From CBETVX01 sp965539935 (GTDB lineage Bacteria > Bacillota > Clostridia > Peptostreptococcales > Caminicellaceae), in the NCBI GenBank assembly GCA_965539935.1, contig CBETVX010000010.1:1-64000 (forward strand): 64,000 nt of DNA. The letters run 5' to 3'. Under the pieces are notes generated by a model. It was not told where the DNA came from. It saw only the letters and a list, made by a program, of their open reading frames with translations, and did no database searches. Both the position numbers and the translations under genes were made by a program. This document shows, piece after piece, positions 7,865 to 15,700 of the stretch. Every line of letters begins with the position of its first letter. The stretch's first letter is position 1.

Positions 7865-9049
7865 TTAACTTAATATATTCATAAAATAAGTTATAATTAT
7901 TGGATTAAATATATTTATAAATACTACAGTTATAACCGGAAGAACAAACCATGCATTAGGAGCTGGACCATGCTCTTCGATAACAGAAGACATATTAGCA
8001 AGGGCATTTGGAGTCTGTCCTAATCCTACTCCACAATGACCCGCTGCCATTACAGCGGCATCATAGGTTTTACCCATTGTTCTAAAGGTAACAAAATATG
8101 CAAATAACATCATAACTATAGTTTGAGTCAATAGTATTACAATCATTGGAACGGCAAGTCCTATGAGTTTACTTATATTTAGTGACATAAGAGTCATAGA
8201 TAAGAACAAATTAAGGGACACATTTCCTATAATATTAATTTCCTTCATTCGAAGGGTAAACATACCTGAATCCGATAGATTTCGTGCTACTGCTCCACCA
8301 AATAAACATCCAACATAATAGGGAAAGGTTAATCCTGTTAAATTCAAGAAATAGGATATTATCGTTCCTCCTGCTGCACCTAACCCTACTATCAAAACAC
8401 TGTTTAATAAATTTGTTTCTATTAAAGGAAGCTTATCATCCTTTTCTTCCTTTCCATCTTTATGATCGATTCCTTCACTCTTAAGGTTATATTTATCAAT
8501 AAGTTTTTTAGCTACAGGACCACCTACTAAACTACCCATTAATAGACCAAAAGTTGCAGCAGCTACTCCGATTGTAGTAGCACCTTCTGCACCTAAAGAT
8601 TCTAAACTTGGGCCAAAGGCTGCTCCTGAACCTACCCCTCCTGACATTGCAATTGATCCCATGGCTACACCTAATAATTTATTAATACCAAAAAGTGAAC
8701 TTAGACTAACACCTACTAGATTTTGTATAACTAGGAAAGATACTGCCACTATAGCTAATATAGCTCCCTGCTTTCCACTTTTTTTAATTAGTTTAATACT
8801 AACTGTAAAACCAACACATGTGAAGAATATATTCATAAAGAAATTTTGTAATACCTTGTCCATAACTAAGGTTACTCCACCTGTTTTGAAGGCAATAAAG
8901 GCCAATATACTAAAAATCAAACCTCCAATAACAGGCGACGGAATGAAATAAGTTTGAAATGCCTTTACTTTATTTTTTATAAACCTACCTACCATAAATA
9001 CAATAACTGCTATTCCAAGAGTTTGAATTATATCTAAATTTATAGTCAT
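7865..9049 (-). CDS. gltS: Sodium/glutamate symporter family (GltS-like)
   Basis: A 394-residue membrane protein with about ten or more hydrophobic segments in two halves, each with a glycine/serine-rich pore-loop-like stretch: MSGGVGSGAAFGPS near residue 145 and AAGHCGVGLGQTPNAL near residue 345. These are characteristic of GltS transporters, which take up glutamate with sodium. ATG 9049 is chosen because GGAGGAG is eight bases upstream; an upstream in-frame ATG at 9076 overlaps the end of the preceding gene. It forms a two-gene operon with the RraA-family gene and is likely controlled by the divergent LysR regulator. The substrate could be another dicarboxylic compound. Confidence 0.85.
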   Translation of the reverse strand: MTINLDIIQTLGIAVIVFMVGRFIKNKVKAFQTYFIPSPVIGGLIFSILAFIAFKTGGVTLVMDKVLQNFFMNIFFTCVGFTVSIKLIKKSGKQGAILAIVAVSFLVIQNLVGVSLSSLFGINKLLGVAMGSIAMSGGVGSGAAFGPSLESLGAEGATTIGVAAATFGLLMGSLVGGPVAKKLIDKYNLKSEGIDHKDGKEEKDDKLPLIETNLLNSVLIVGLGAAGGTIISYFLNLTGLTFPYYVGCLFGGAVARNLSDSGMFTLRMKEINIIGNVSLNLFLSMTLMSLNISKLIGLAVPMIVILLTQTIVMMLFAYFVTFRTMGKTYDAAVMAAGHCGVGLGQTPNALANMSSVIEEHGPAPNAWFVLPVITVVFINIFNPIIITYFMNILS

Positions 9050-9062
9050 AAATATTCTCCTC

Positions 9063-9740
9063 CTAAATAAATTCACATTTGTTTTCTTCTAATTTTTTAT
9101 AGACCCACTGAATATCTAATCCTTTTCCATTTCTTATATTTTCCAATAATATGGCTTCCTTTGAGATAACCTTTTCCACATCCTCTAAAACGTTTTCAGC
9201 TTCATCAGGTTTTACTATAACTACCCCATCGGAATCTCCAACTACAATATCTCCAGGAAAGACAACTTTTCCTCCTATACTCACAGGGACATTTATTTCA
9301 CCAGGGCCATTTTTGTAGGGCCCATTTGGACTGGCGCCTAGAGCAAAAATTGGGAAATCCATATTAGACAGTATATCTATATCCCTTACAGCACCATCAA
9401 TTAAGAATCCACCTATGTTTTTTGATTTCGCATATTTTGCCATGATTTCTCCGCAAAGGGCTCTTTCTGTATATCCACCACCAGCCACTACAATAATATC
9501 ACCTTCTTTTGCCATATCTAAAGCAACATAAAACAGTAAGTTGTCTCCTCCAGATAAATTCACTGTCAAAGCAGGTCCAAGTAATTTATTGTCGTTTAAT
9601 GGTTTAATTTTAGAACTAATTGCTGCACTTCTGTTCATACAATCCCCAATATTAGAAGTTTGTATATCTTTAAAAGCTAATACAGTGTCTTTCGGGGGTC
9701 GCTTAATATTTTGAATAATTCTATAGCCAATATTAGACAT
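9063..9740 (-). CDS. RraA family protein (4-hydroxy-4-methyl-2-oxoglutarate aldolase-like)
   Basis: A 225-residue protein of the RraA/HMG aldolase fold, with ATG 9740 preceded by GAAGGAAC. The family core is visible as GGGYTERALCGEIMA, then GGFLIDGAVRD, the glycine-rich metal and pyruvate binding region, and PGDIVVGDSDGV. Members are either class II pyruvate aldolases/oxaloacetate decarboxylases or, in Proteobacteria, RNase E inhibitors. An aldolase or decarboxylase is more likely here because the gene sits in an operon with a GltS-like carboxylate transporter and beside a LysR regulator. The actual substrate is unknown, though a branched or hydroxylated oxoglutarate derivative would fit. Confidence 0.8.
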   Translation of the reverse strand: MSNIGYRIIQNIKRPPKDTVLAFKDIQTSNIGDCMNRSAAISSKIKPLNDNKLLGPALTVNLSGGDNLLFYVALDMAKEGDIIVVAGGGYTERALCGEIMAKYAKSKNIGGFLIDGAVRDIDILSNMDFPIFALGASPNGPYKNGPGEINVPVSIGGKVVFPGDIVVGDSDGVVIVKPDEAENVLEDVEKVISKEAILLENIRNGKGLDIQWVYKKLEENKCEFI

Positions 9741-9876
9741 ATAAGTTCCTTCTTTCAAGTAATTTTCAAAGGCTGTGCACATCCTTTATGTAATGATTAT
9801 AACATCTATTCTATTAGTTGAATATTTCATAAATCTGATATATAATATTAGAAAAATCGATATTAGGAGTAATATT

Positions 9877-10797
9877 ATGGATATAATTGAAATCGAAACT
9901 TTTCTTACTGTTGTGAAAACTGGGAATATTTCTTCTGCCGCTAAGAAACTATACGTATCCCAGTCTACAATTAGTCAGCGAATAAAAAATTTAGAAGAAA
10001 AATTAAATTATAAATTATTAATAAGGGAAAAGGGAAATAAGACTGTTGAACTTACTCCTTTAGGAAAAGAATTTCTAGTTATTGCTGAACAATTAAATTC
10101 TTTTTGGATAGATATGAAAAATTTAAAAAAGGCTAAACCTTTTAATACTATAAGCATAGGCAGTGTCGATAGCCTTAACAACCATTCCTTTGTTCCACTA
10201 TACATCTATCTTTTAGATAGGGAAAAAAACTTAGACCTACACATAAATACTTATCATTCTTATGAAATTCATTTTCTTCTTGAAAGCCATATTATAGATA
10301 TAGGATATGTTTTTAGTAAAGTTCACAATAAGAATTTAGTAACAAAGAGTATATATTCTGAAAAAATGTATTTGATTTGCCATAGGAATAGTCCATATTA
10401 TAATAATATTGAGGTGGATAAACTACTTAGAAAAAATGAAGTTTTTTTAATATGGGGGCCAAATTATTTACAGTGGCATGATCGATTTTGGGATCCTAAT
10501 GAAAAGCCCTATGTTAAAGTTAATACTGGGTCAATGCTAATTAATTATCTATTACACAAGAAGGATTCCTGGGCTATTGCACCGATTTCTATAATAAAGT
10601 CTTTTCAGAAGCATGAGGATTTAGTATATTATTCTGTGTCTCCTGAGCCACCTCTACATACTTGCTATCAACTTATACATAGATATCCAAAACCAAGTCG
10701 CCAAAAGGGAATCAATGTATTTTTAAAGCATCTTGATAATTACTTACTTACCTGTGATTGGATAGAAGAGGTTATTTCTGTACCAAGTAAGAGGTAA
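9877..10797 (+). CDS. LysR family transcriptional regulator
   Basis: A 306-residue LTTR. The start is ATG 9877 with AGGAG upstream, giving the typical opening MDIIEIETFLTVVKTGN. The winged helix-turn-helix fills residues 1-60 (SSAAKKLYVSQSTISQRIKNLE), followed by a linker helix and a substrate-binding domain. It is transcribed away from the RraA-gltS pair with about 135 bp between starts, the classic LysR arrangement, so it probably senses a metabolite of that pair and controls it. The effector cannot be read from the sequence. Confidence 0.93.
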   Translation: MDIIEIETFLTVVKTGNISSAAKKLYVSQSTISQRIKNLEEKLNYKLLIREKGNKTVELTPLGKEFLVIAEQLNSFWIDMKNLKKAKPFNTISIGSVDSLNNHSFVPLYIYLLDREKNLDLHINTYHSYEIHFLLESHIIDIGYVFSKVHNKNLVTKSIYSEKMYLICHRNSPYYNNIEVDKLLRKNEVFLIWGPNYLQWHDRFWDPNEKPYVKVNTGSMLINYLLHKKDSWAIAPISIIKSFQKHEDLVYYSVSPEPPLHTCYQLIHRYPKPSRQKGINVFLKHLDNYLLTCDWIEEVISVPSKR

Positions 10798-10863
10798 AGG
10801 TAGTATTAAAAGAAAGGTTAAAGCTATCTTCATCCTAGATATAAAACAAAGATACATTATAAA

Positions 10864-10897
10864 AGCCCTATATCTACAACTGTGTAGATATAGGGCT
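10864..10897 (-). terminator. Intrinsic terminator of the tmRNA gene
   Basis: Perfect 14-bp stem (AGCCCTATATCTAC with GTAGATATAGGGCT) and a 6-nt loop, then TTTTAT on the minus strand. It lies nine bases past the tmRNA CCA end. Confidence 0.9.
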
Positions 10898-10922
10898 CTA
10901 TCTATTGGTGGAGGCGGTGGGA

Positions 10923-11256
10923 CACATTTATCCATTGTTTCCAATGGTGCTGACTATATCTTAAAGTTAAACAATGGCTACAAATGTCTTTAGCATTTGT
11001 ATAAAAAAACATCACAATTCAACAAGTTAAATTAGATGTCTGTTTAACTTCTCTGGCGTATTATGGAAAGTATAGTATAGTTTAAACTTCCCATCCTAGT
11101 ACCACATATCCAAATGGACTTAGCAGCCTATAAGTCGATACAGAGCTGGTGGATTTCTCCCCATACCCCTCGATGTTAGCCTAGCCTTAAGCCTTAGCCT
11201 TCACCGATTAAGCCAAATTTTCACCTATAGATCACTCTATAGGGCGACCCTTCTGA
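10923..11256 (-). ncRNA. Group I self-splicing intron inside tmRNA
   Basis: The insert obeys group I splice rules: the 5' exon ends in U (11257) and the intron ends in G (10923). P1 forms from exon and intron bases, CGAUUC paired with GGGUCG around an AGAA loop, with a U-G pair at the splice site. P2 is CCTATAG/CTATAGG. P7 can form from GACTTAT and ATAGTC with one bulged base, the 3' strand lying in AAGATATAGTC, a block I recall from phage group I introns. A P9 hairpin CCATTG-GAAA-CAATGG stands near the 3' end. It has no open reading frame for a homing endonuclease. Splicing activity is inferred. Confidence 0.9.
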
Positions 11257-11471
11257 ATCGAACCCACGTCCGAAAGTACTTCACCACAAGTCTCTCCGAG
11301 CGCAGTCATTGATTTAAAGTCTCGCCTCAGGAATCTCCCAATGACAGGATATTCCATTGGCCAGTCTCAGTTTAGTCACTCTAAGGTCGAGACACCCCAA
11401 AGAGTGGTTCCCCGCTAGACGTCGCCCTATTCCTAAACCGCGGGTTGCTTAGGCAGGACGGCTACCTTTTA

Positions 11472-11501
11472 TTAGGCAGCTAAAGCTAAATTATTATCAG
11501 C
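11472..11501 (-). other. tmRNA proteolysis-tag reading frame (ADNNLALAA)
   Basis: Nine codons plus TAA. The resume codon is taken as GCT at 11501, by analogy with clostridial tags that begin Ala-Asp. The C-terminal ALAA is the protease recognition signal common to most tags. Upstream codons in the same frame soon reach a stop, so the start is set by homology rather than seen directly. Confidence 0.8.
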
Positions 11502-11596
11502 GTTTATATTTATGTGCCACTTTTAACGTTGCTTGGCTACAACGGCTCGCTACTTGAGGATTCATACCCCCGTCGAAACCAGTACGCCCCCATATA

Positions 11597-11619
11597 TTAA
11601 AACTGCAGAGCAGTTTTAA
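11597..11619 (-). terminator. Hairpin between smpB and ssrA
   Basis: Ten-bp perfect stem (TTAAAACTGC with GCAGTTTTAA) and a 3-nt loop, ending about five bases before the tmRNA 5' end. It may be a weak smpB terminator or a precursor structure guiding 5' processing. Confidence 0.5.
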
Positions 11620-11661
11620 ATTTGAGAATTATTATACTTATCTATTTCTTTAAATACTCTT

Positions 11662-12129
11662 TTAGTACATTTTCTGACGTTGTCGAAGTTCTTTTTGTAT
11701 TCTTCTTTCTGCATCTTTTTTAGCTATACTTTCTCTTTTATCATATAGCTTTTTACCTTTAGCTATAGCAAGTTCTATCTTTACTAGTCCCCTATCATTT
11801 ATATATAGTCTTAAGGGAACTAAAGTATAACCCTGTTGAGTAGTTAACCCAATGAGCTTTCTTATCTCCCTCTTATGAAGTAGAAGCTTTCTTGGCCTAA
11901 CTGGGTCTACATTATATATATTTCCCTTCTCATAGGGGCTAATATGAACATTATGAAGTATTACTTCACCACCATCAACTTCAGCATAACCATCCTTAAG
12001 ATTGACTCTGCCCATTCTGATGGATTTTACTTCTGTACCTGTAAGAACAATCCCAACTTCATAGGTATCCTCAATGAAGTAATCATGTCTAGCCTTTTTA
12101 TTGTTTGCAATTACTTTACCTTTTCCCAT
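11662..12129 (-). CDS. smpB: SsrA-binding protein SmpB
   Basis: A 155-residue partner of tmRNA in trans-translation. ATG 12129 gives the family start MGKGKVIANNKKARHDYFIED; an upstream ATG at 12168 adds 13 unlikely residues. Motifs seen include GTEVKSIRMGRVNLKDGYA, the segment LHKREIRKL, and the basic C-terminal tail KKDAERRIQKELRQ, which folds in the ribosomal mRNA channel. It is directly upstream of ssrA and downstream of the HAD and rnr genes, the conserved trans-translation block. Confidence 0.97.
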   Translation of the reverse strand: MGKGKVIANNKKARHDYFIEDTYEVGIVLTGTEVKSIRMGRVNLKDGYAEVDGGEVILHNVHISPYEKGNIYNVDPVRPRKLLLHKREIRKLIGLTTQQGYTLVPLRLYINDRGLVKIELAIAKGKKLYDKRESIAKKDAERRIQKELRQRQKMY

Positions 12130-12191
12130 AAACAGCACCAACTCATATGTTAACTTTTTAAGATGCAAATCTAATTATAACATAATTAATT

Positions 12192-13010
12192 TTACTTGTC
12201 AAAAAACTTATCTATAGCCTTAGCTACCCCATTATTATCATTGGTATCTGTTATATAATCGGCAACTTCTTTTACCATGTCTATTGCATTCCCCATAGCT
12301 ATTCCCACTCCAGCATATTCTATCATACTCATATCATTTTCATTATCCCCTATAGTCACTACCTCTTCCCTCTTTATACCAAGGGATTTTGCTAAACTAT
12401 CTACAGCATTTGCCTTAGATACACCTTTATTCATAATATCAAGGAGATTTGACCAAGACTTAAAGGTTGATACTTCTAGAGAGTTATTTATTATTTCACC
12501 TACTTTGTTTAATAAGTCTATATCATCATCTTGAATACCAAACTTGTATATAGTTTCCTTTTCTATTATCTTTTTACTATCATTTACTATTTCTAACTTT
12601 ATTCTATCTTCTTCATCTAATGTTTTACCCCACTCAGAAAAATATAACAGTCTATCAGTCATATGTTCACAAAAAATTGTATCTTCACTATAAAAATAAA
12701 AATCTATATTATTTTCTTTACATATATCTACTACTTTCATACAGGTTTCTTTATCCATTGGATTTGAATATATTGTTTTTCCATTTTCTAAATTCTTAGC
12801 AATAGCTCCATTAGAACATATTATTGGGGTTACTATTCCAAGGTGCTTGGCATAAACTTTAGCCGTGGTAAAAATTCTCCCAGTAGCTATTGCAAGATGT
12901 ATTCCCCTTTCGTGAAGGCTGAGTAATGCCCTTTTATTTTCCTCTGACAATTCACTTTTACTATTCAAGAGAGTTCCATCCATATCAGTTACAAATAATT
13001 TATACTTCAT
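12192..13010 (-). CDS. Cof-type HAD-IIB phosphatase
   Basis: A 272-residue haloacid dehalogenase superfamily hydrolase. Motif I is DMDGTLLNS at residues 9-17, with the nucleophile Asp9. Motif II is in AIATGR, and motifs III/IV are around GIKREEVVTIGDNENDMSMIEYAG. The central region is the alpha/beta cap of subfamily IIB. Such proteins dephosphorylate sugar phosphates, nucleotides or flavin and pyridoxal phosphates with low specificity. It begins after a GGGGAGG site, and is inserted between rnr and smpB. Substrate unknown. Confidence 0.88.
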   Translation of the reverse strand: MKYKLFVTDMDGTLLNSKSELSEENKRALLSLHERGIHLAIATGRIFTTAKVYAKHLGIVTPIICSNGAIAKNLENGKTIYSNPMDKETCMKVVDICKENNIDFYFYSEDTIFCEHMTDRLLYFSEWGKTLDEEDRIKLEIVNDSKKIIEKETIYKFGIQDDDIDLLNKVGEIINNSLEVSTFKSWSNLLDIMNKGVSKANAVDSLAKSLGIKREEVVTIGDNENDMSMIEYAGVGIAMGNAIDMVKEVADYITDTNDNNGVAKAIDKFFDK

Positions 13011-13091
13011 TATAATTCCTCCCCTTTATAAAGAAACAGCTCCAAATTTCTTAAATTTAATGTATCTAAAGAAACTTGGAACTTTTTATAT

Positions 13092-15206
13092 TTAAACTAA
13101 TACAAAATCAATTTCTTTTTGTGATACATTTACACTAGTCAATTTTACTCTAACTTCATCACCAATTCTAAAGGTTTTGTTAGTTCTTTCTCCTCTGAAT
13201 AAATAATTTTCTTCGTCAAATATGTAATAGTCATCAACCAATGTGCTTATTCTTACCAAACCTTCAATAGTATTTTCAAGTTCTACAAATATACCGAAGG
13301 AAATAACCCCTGATATAATTCCATCAAATTCTTCACCTATACGTTTAGACATATATTCGGCCATTTTTAAATCATTAGTCTCTCTTTCTGCTTCAACAGC
13401 CAATCTTTCTCTCTCTGAGGATCTATCTGAAGCATTTGCAACAATATTTTTCAATTTAGATATTCGTTTTTTATCAAGTCTATTATGTAACATATCCTTT
13501 ATTATTCTATGAATTTGTAAATCTGGATATCTTCTTATTGGTGAAGTAAAATGACAATAATACTGAGCAGCTAATCCAAAATGGCCTAGATTTTCAGGAG
13601 AATATCTAGCTTGCTTTAAAGATCTAAGCATTATTGTACTTATAATATGTTCTTCCTTTGTTCCTTCTATTTTTTGAAGAAGGTCTTGCAATGATTTAGG
13701 ATGAATCTCTTCCGTGATCCCCTTTATATGATATCCAAAGTTATGAATAAATTTATTAAAACTTTCTATTTTTTCTAATGAAGGCTCTTCATGAACTCTA
13801 TATACGAACGGAGCATTTAACCAATACATATGTTCAGCAACTGTCTCATTACATATTATCATAAATTGTTCAATAATTCTATTAGCTATTCTTCTTTCTG
13901 CCTTTTTTATTTCTATAGGTTTCCCTTTTTCATCTAATATAATCTTAGCTTCAGGAAAATCAAAATCAATACTACCTCTACTATTTTGTCTTTTCATTAA
14001 TATGTTTGCCAACTCTTCCATAAGCTTAAAATCTTCTACTAGATAATCATATTTTTTTCTAAGCTCAAAATCTTTTTCTTCTAATATATCTGATACGTCG
14101 GTATAAGTCATACGCTCTTTAGTCTTTATTACACTTTCAAATATTTCATGATCAACAACTTTACCATTTCTATCTATTTCCATAAAAACTGACATAGTAA
14201 GTCTTTCAACTTGTGGATTTAAACTACATATACCATTTGACAGTCTTTTAGGTAGCATAGGTATTACTCTATCAACTAAATATACACTAGTAGCTCTTTT
14301 GAGGGCTTCTTTATCTAATGCACTACCTTCTTTAACATAATGGGTAACGTCGGCTATATGTACACCTAACTTGTAATTGCCATTATCTAGCTTTTCTATG
14401 GATACTGCATCATCTAAATCCTTTGCATCAGCACCATCAATAGTAATGATATTTAAATCCCTTAAGTCCCTTCTTTTACTAATTTCTTCTTCCAGTACAG
14501 TTTCTGGAATACTATCTGCTTCCCTAAGTACCTTTTTAGGGAAATTCTCAGGTAGTTTATGCTTTCTAATAATTGATACTATATCAGTCCCAATATCATC
14601 CTTATGTCCTAAAACTTCTATTATTTTTCCTTCAGGATTTCTTCTTGGTTCTGGCCATTTAGTTATCTTTGCTACTACTTTATAACCATCCTTAGCATTA
14701 TTAATCTCACTCTTAGGTATATATATGTCAAAATTTATTCTTCTGTCGTCTGGTACCACAAAACCAAAGTTTTTACTACTTTCAAATGTACCAACTATCT
14801 CATCATTAGCTCTTACTAATATTCTTATAATTTCTCCTTCTGCACTTCTTCCCTTTCTTGGTCTACCCTTTAATCTGGCTATGACTTTATCATTATTCAT
14901 AGCACCATTTAAATCATTGGCTGATACAAAAACATCATCCATATCAATATTCTCTGGTAATATGAAACCAAATCCTTTTTGATTTGTCTGTAATTTACCA
15001 ACAACTAAATTGATTCTCTCAGGAACAGCATATCTTTCCTTTTTAGTTTTTATTATTTTTCCTTCGTTTTCCATGTCATCTAATACATTCAAAAATAATC
15101 CCATTTCATCATTCATTATTTCAAAATGTTTTGCTAAATCCATGGCTTTCATTGGACTATAGGCCATTGTTCTCATAAATTCAAGTATCTTTTCTTTAGA
15201 TACCAA
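13092..15206 (-). CDS. rnr: Ribonuclease R
   Basis: A 704-residue 3'-5' exoribonuclease of the RNB family that degrades structured RNA and takes part in tmRNA-linked mRNA decay. The start is most likely TTG at 15206, because GGAGGG lies six bases upstream and the protein then begins with the N-terminal winged helix VSKEKILEFMRTMAYSP. Next come cold-shock domains (residues 65-230), the RNB catalytic domain with ITIDGADAKDLDDAVS holding the metal-binding aspartates, and the S1 domain near residue 620 (IGEEFDGIISGVISFGIFVEL). The gene sits in the conserved secG-rnr-smpB-ssrA neighbourhood. Confidence 0.95.
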   Translation of the reverse strand: MVSKEKILEFMRTMAYSPMKAMDLAKHFEIMNDEMGLFLNVLDDMENEGKIIKTKKERYAVPERINLVVGKLQTNQKGFGFILPENIDMDDVFVSANDLNGAMNNDKVIARLKGRPRKGRSAEGEIIRILVRANDEIVGTFESSKNFGFVVPDDRRINFDIYIPKSEINNAKDGYKVVAKITKWPEPRRNPEGKIIEVLGHKDDIGTDIVSIIRKHKLPENFPKKVLREADSIPETVLEEEISKRRDLRDLNIITIDGADAKDLDDAVSIEKLDNGNYKLGVHIADVTHYVKEGSALDKEALKRATSVYLVDRVIPMLPKRLSNGICSLNPQVERLTMSVFMEIDRNGKVVDHEIFESVIKTKERMTYTDVSDILEEKDFELRKKYDYLVEDFKLMEELANILMKRQNSRGSIDFDFPEAKIILDEKGKPIEIKKAERRIANRIIEQFMIICNETVAEHMYWLNAPFVYRVHEEPSLEKIESFNKFIHNFGYHIKGITEEIHPKSLQDLLQKIEGTKEEHIISTIMLRSLKQARYSPENLGHFGLAAQYYCHFTSPIRRYPDLQIHRIIKDMLHNRLDKKRISKLKNIVANASDRSSERERLAVEAERETNDLKMAEYMSKRIGEEFDGIISGVISFGIFVELENTIEGLVRISTLVDDYYIFDEENYLFRGERTNKTFRIGDEVRVKLTSVNVSQKEIDFVLV

Positions 15207-15311
15207 ATTGATCCCTCCGTATTTTGACTTTATCAATATTTTATCCTATATGGAAATAATTAATACCATCTGTATTATATCACAGGTAGTATTAATTATA
15301 TAAATCTTATA

Positions 15312-15566
15312 CTAAATGCTTTTTAATATTTCAATAATCTGATTTATATTAGTCTTAGCAGCATTTATCTTGAGTATATTTTTTTCATTTTCTACTGTAT
15401 CTAGAACATTATTATTAAGCTTTACTATTTCATTTTCATGATTATAATAAATAATCGCATCTAAATCCTTTGATGTATCAATTCTATTAGTAACCTCAAA
15501 TCCATTTAATATTAAAGTTTCTGCAATCTCATTTAATTCACTTTGAACTCCAATTTTTTTTATCAT
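15312..15566 (-). CDS. Small protein resembling the UPF0180/YkuS family
   Basis: An 84-residue protein with an excellent ribosome binding site (GGAGGTGATTTAATG). It opens MIKKIGVQSELNEIAETLI and has a DAIIYY segment mid-protein, a pattern like UPF0180 (YkuS) proteins, which are short alpha/beta proteins of unknown function. No membrane segment or signal peptide is visible. It lies between hppA and rnr, separated from hppA by a terminator, so it probably has its own promoter or is transcribed with rnr. The family assignment is a pattern match only. Confidence 0.6.
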   Translation of the reverse strand: MIKKIGVQSELNEIAETLILNGFEVTNRIDTSKDLDAIIYYNHENEIVKLNNNVLDTVENEKNILKINAAKTNINQIIEILKSI

Positions 15567-15648
15567 TAAATCACCTCCATAATAATATATTTTTTGTGAT
15601 TTATAATTATTTATTCTTTATATTATGGACAAGTGCTATATGACAAAA

Positions 15649-15680
15649 AAACTTCCCTTCATTATATTAAAGGGAAGTTT
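15649..15680 (-). terminator. Intrinsic terminator after hppA
   Basis: Eleven-bp stem (AAACTTCCCTT with AAGGGAAGTTT) and ten-base loop, followed on the minus strand by seven T residues. Confidence 0.9.
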
Positions 15681-15700
15681 TTATATTTGAAAAATTCAAT

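Larger units (their letters stand above)
10906..11591 (-). ncRNA. ssrA: tmRNA (ssrA) gene, interrupted by an intron in the T loop
   Basis: Transfer-messenger RNA for rescue of stalled ribosomes with SmpB. The 5' end GGGGGCG at 11591 pairs over seven positions with CGCCTCC before the encoded CCA at 10906. The D-arm-like GTACTGGTTTCGACG follows. The tag reading frame is 11501-11472: GCT GAT AAT AAT TTA GCT TTA GCT GCC TAA, giving ADNNLALAA. The T arm is split: GTGGGTTCGAT ends at 11257 and TCCCAC resumes at 10922. Joining them restores a 5-bp T stem and the loop TTCGATT. Without the 334-nt insert the RNA is 352 nt, a normal length. It lies downstream of smpB, as in many Firmicutes. Confidence 0.95.

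Noticed and set aside
10923..11256. Permuted (two-piece) tmRNA as the explanation for the split T arm
   Set aside because: The 5' and 3' ends are in normal order, the acceptor stem and tag are conventional, and the insert has group I features and splice-site bases.
13030..13090. Imperfect inverted repeat after rnr as a terminator
   Set aside because: The arms have a mismatch, a 16-base loop and no T-run on the minus strand, and the HAD gene starts close by, so read-through into it is more likely.
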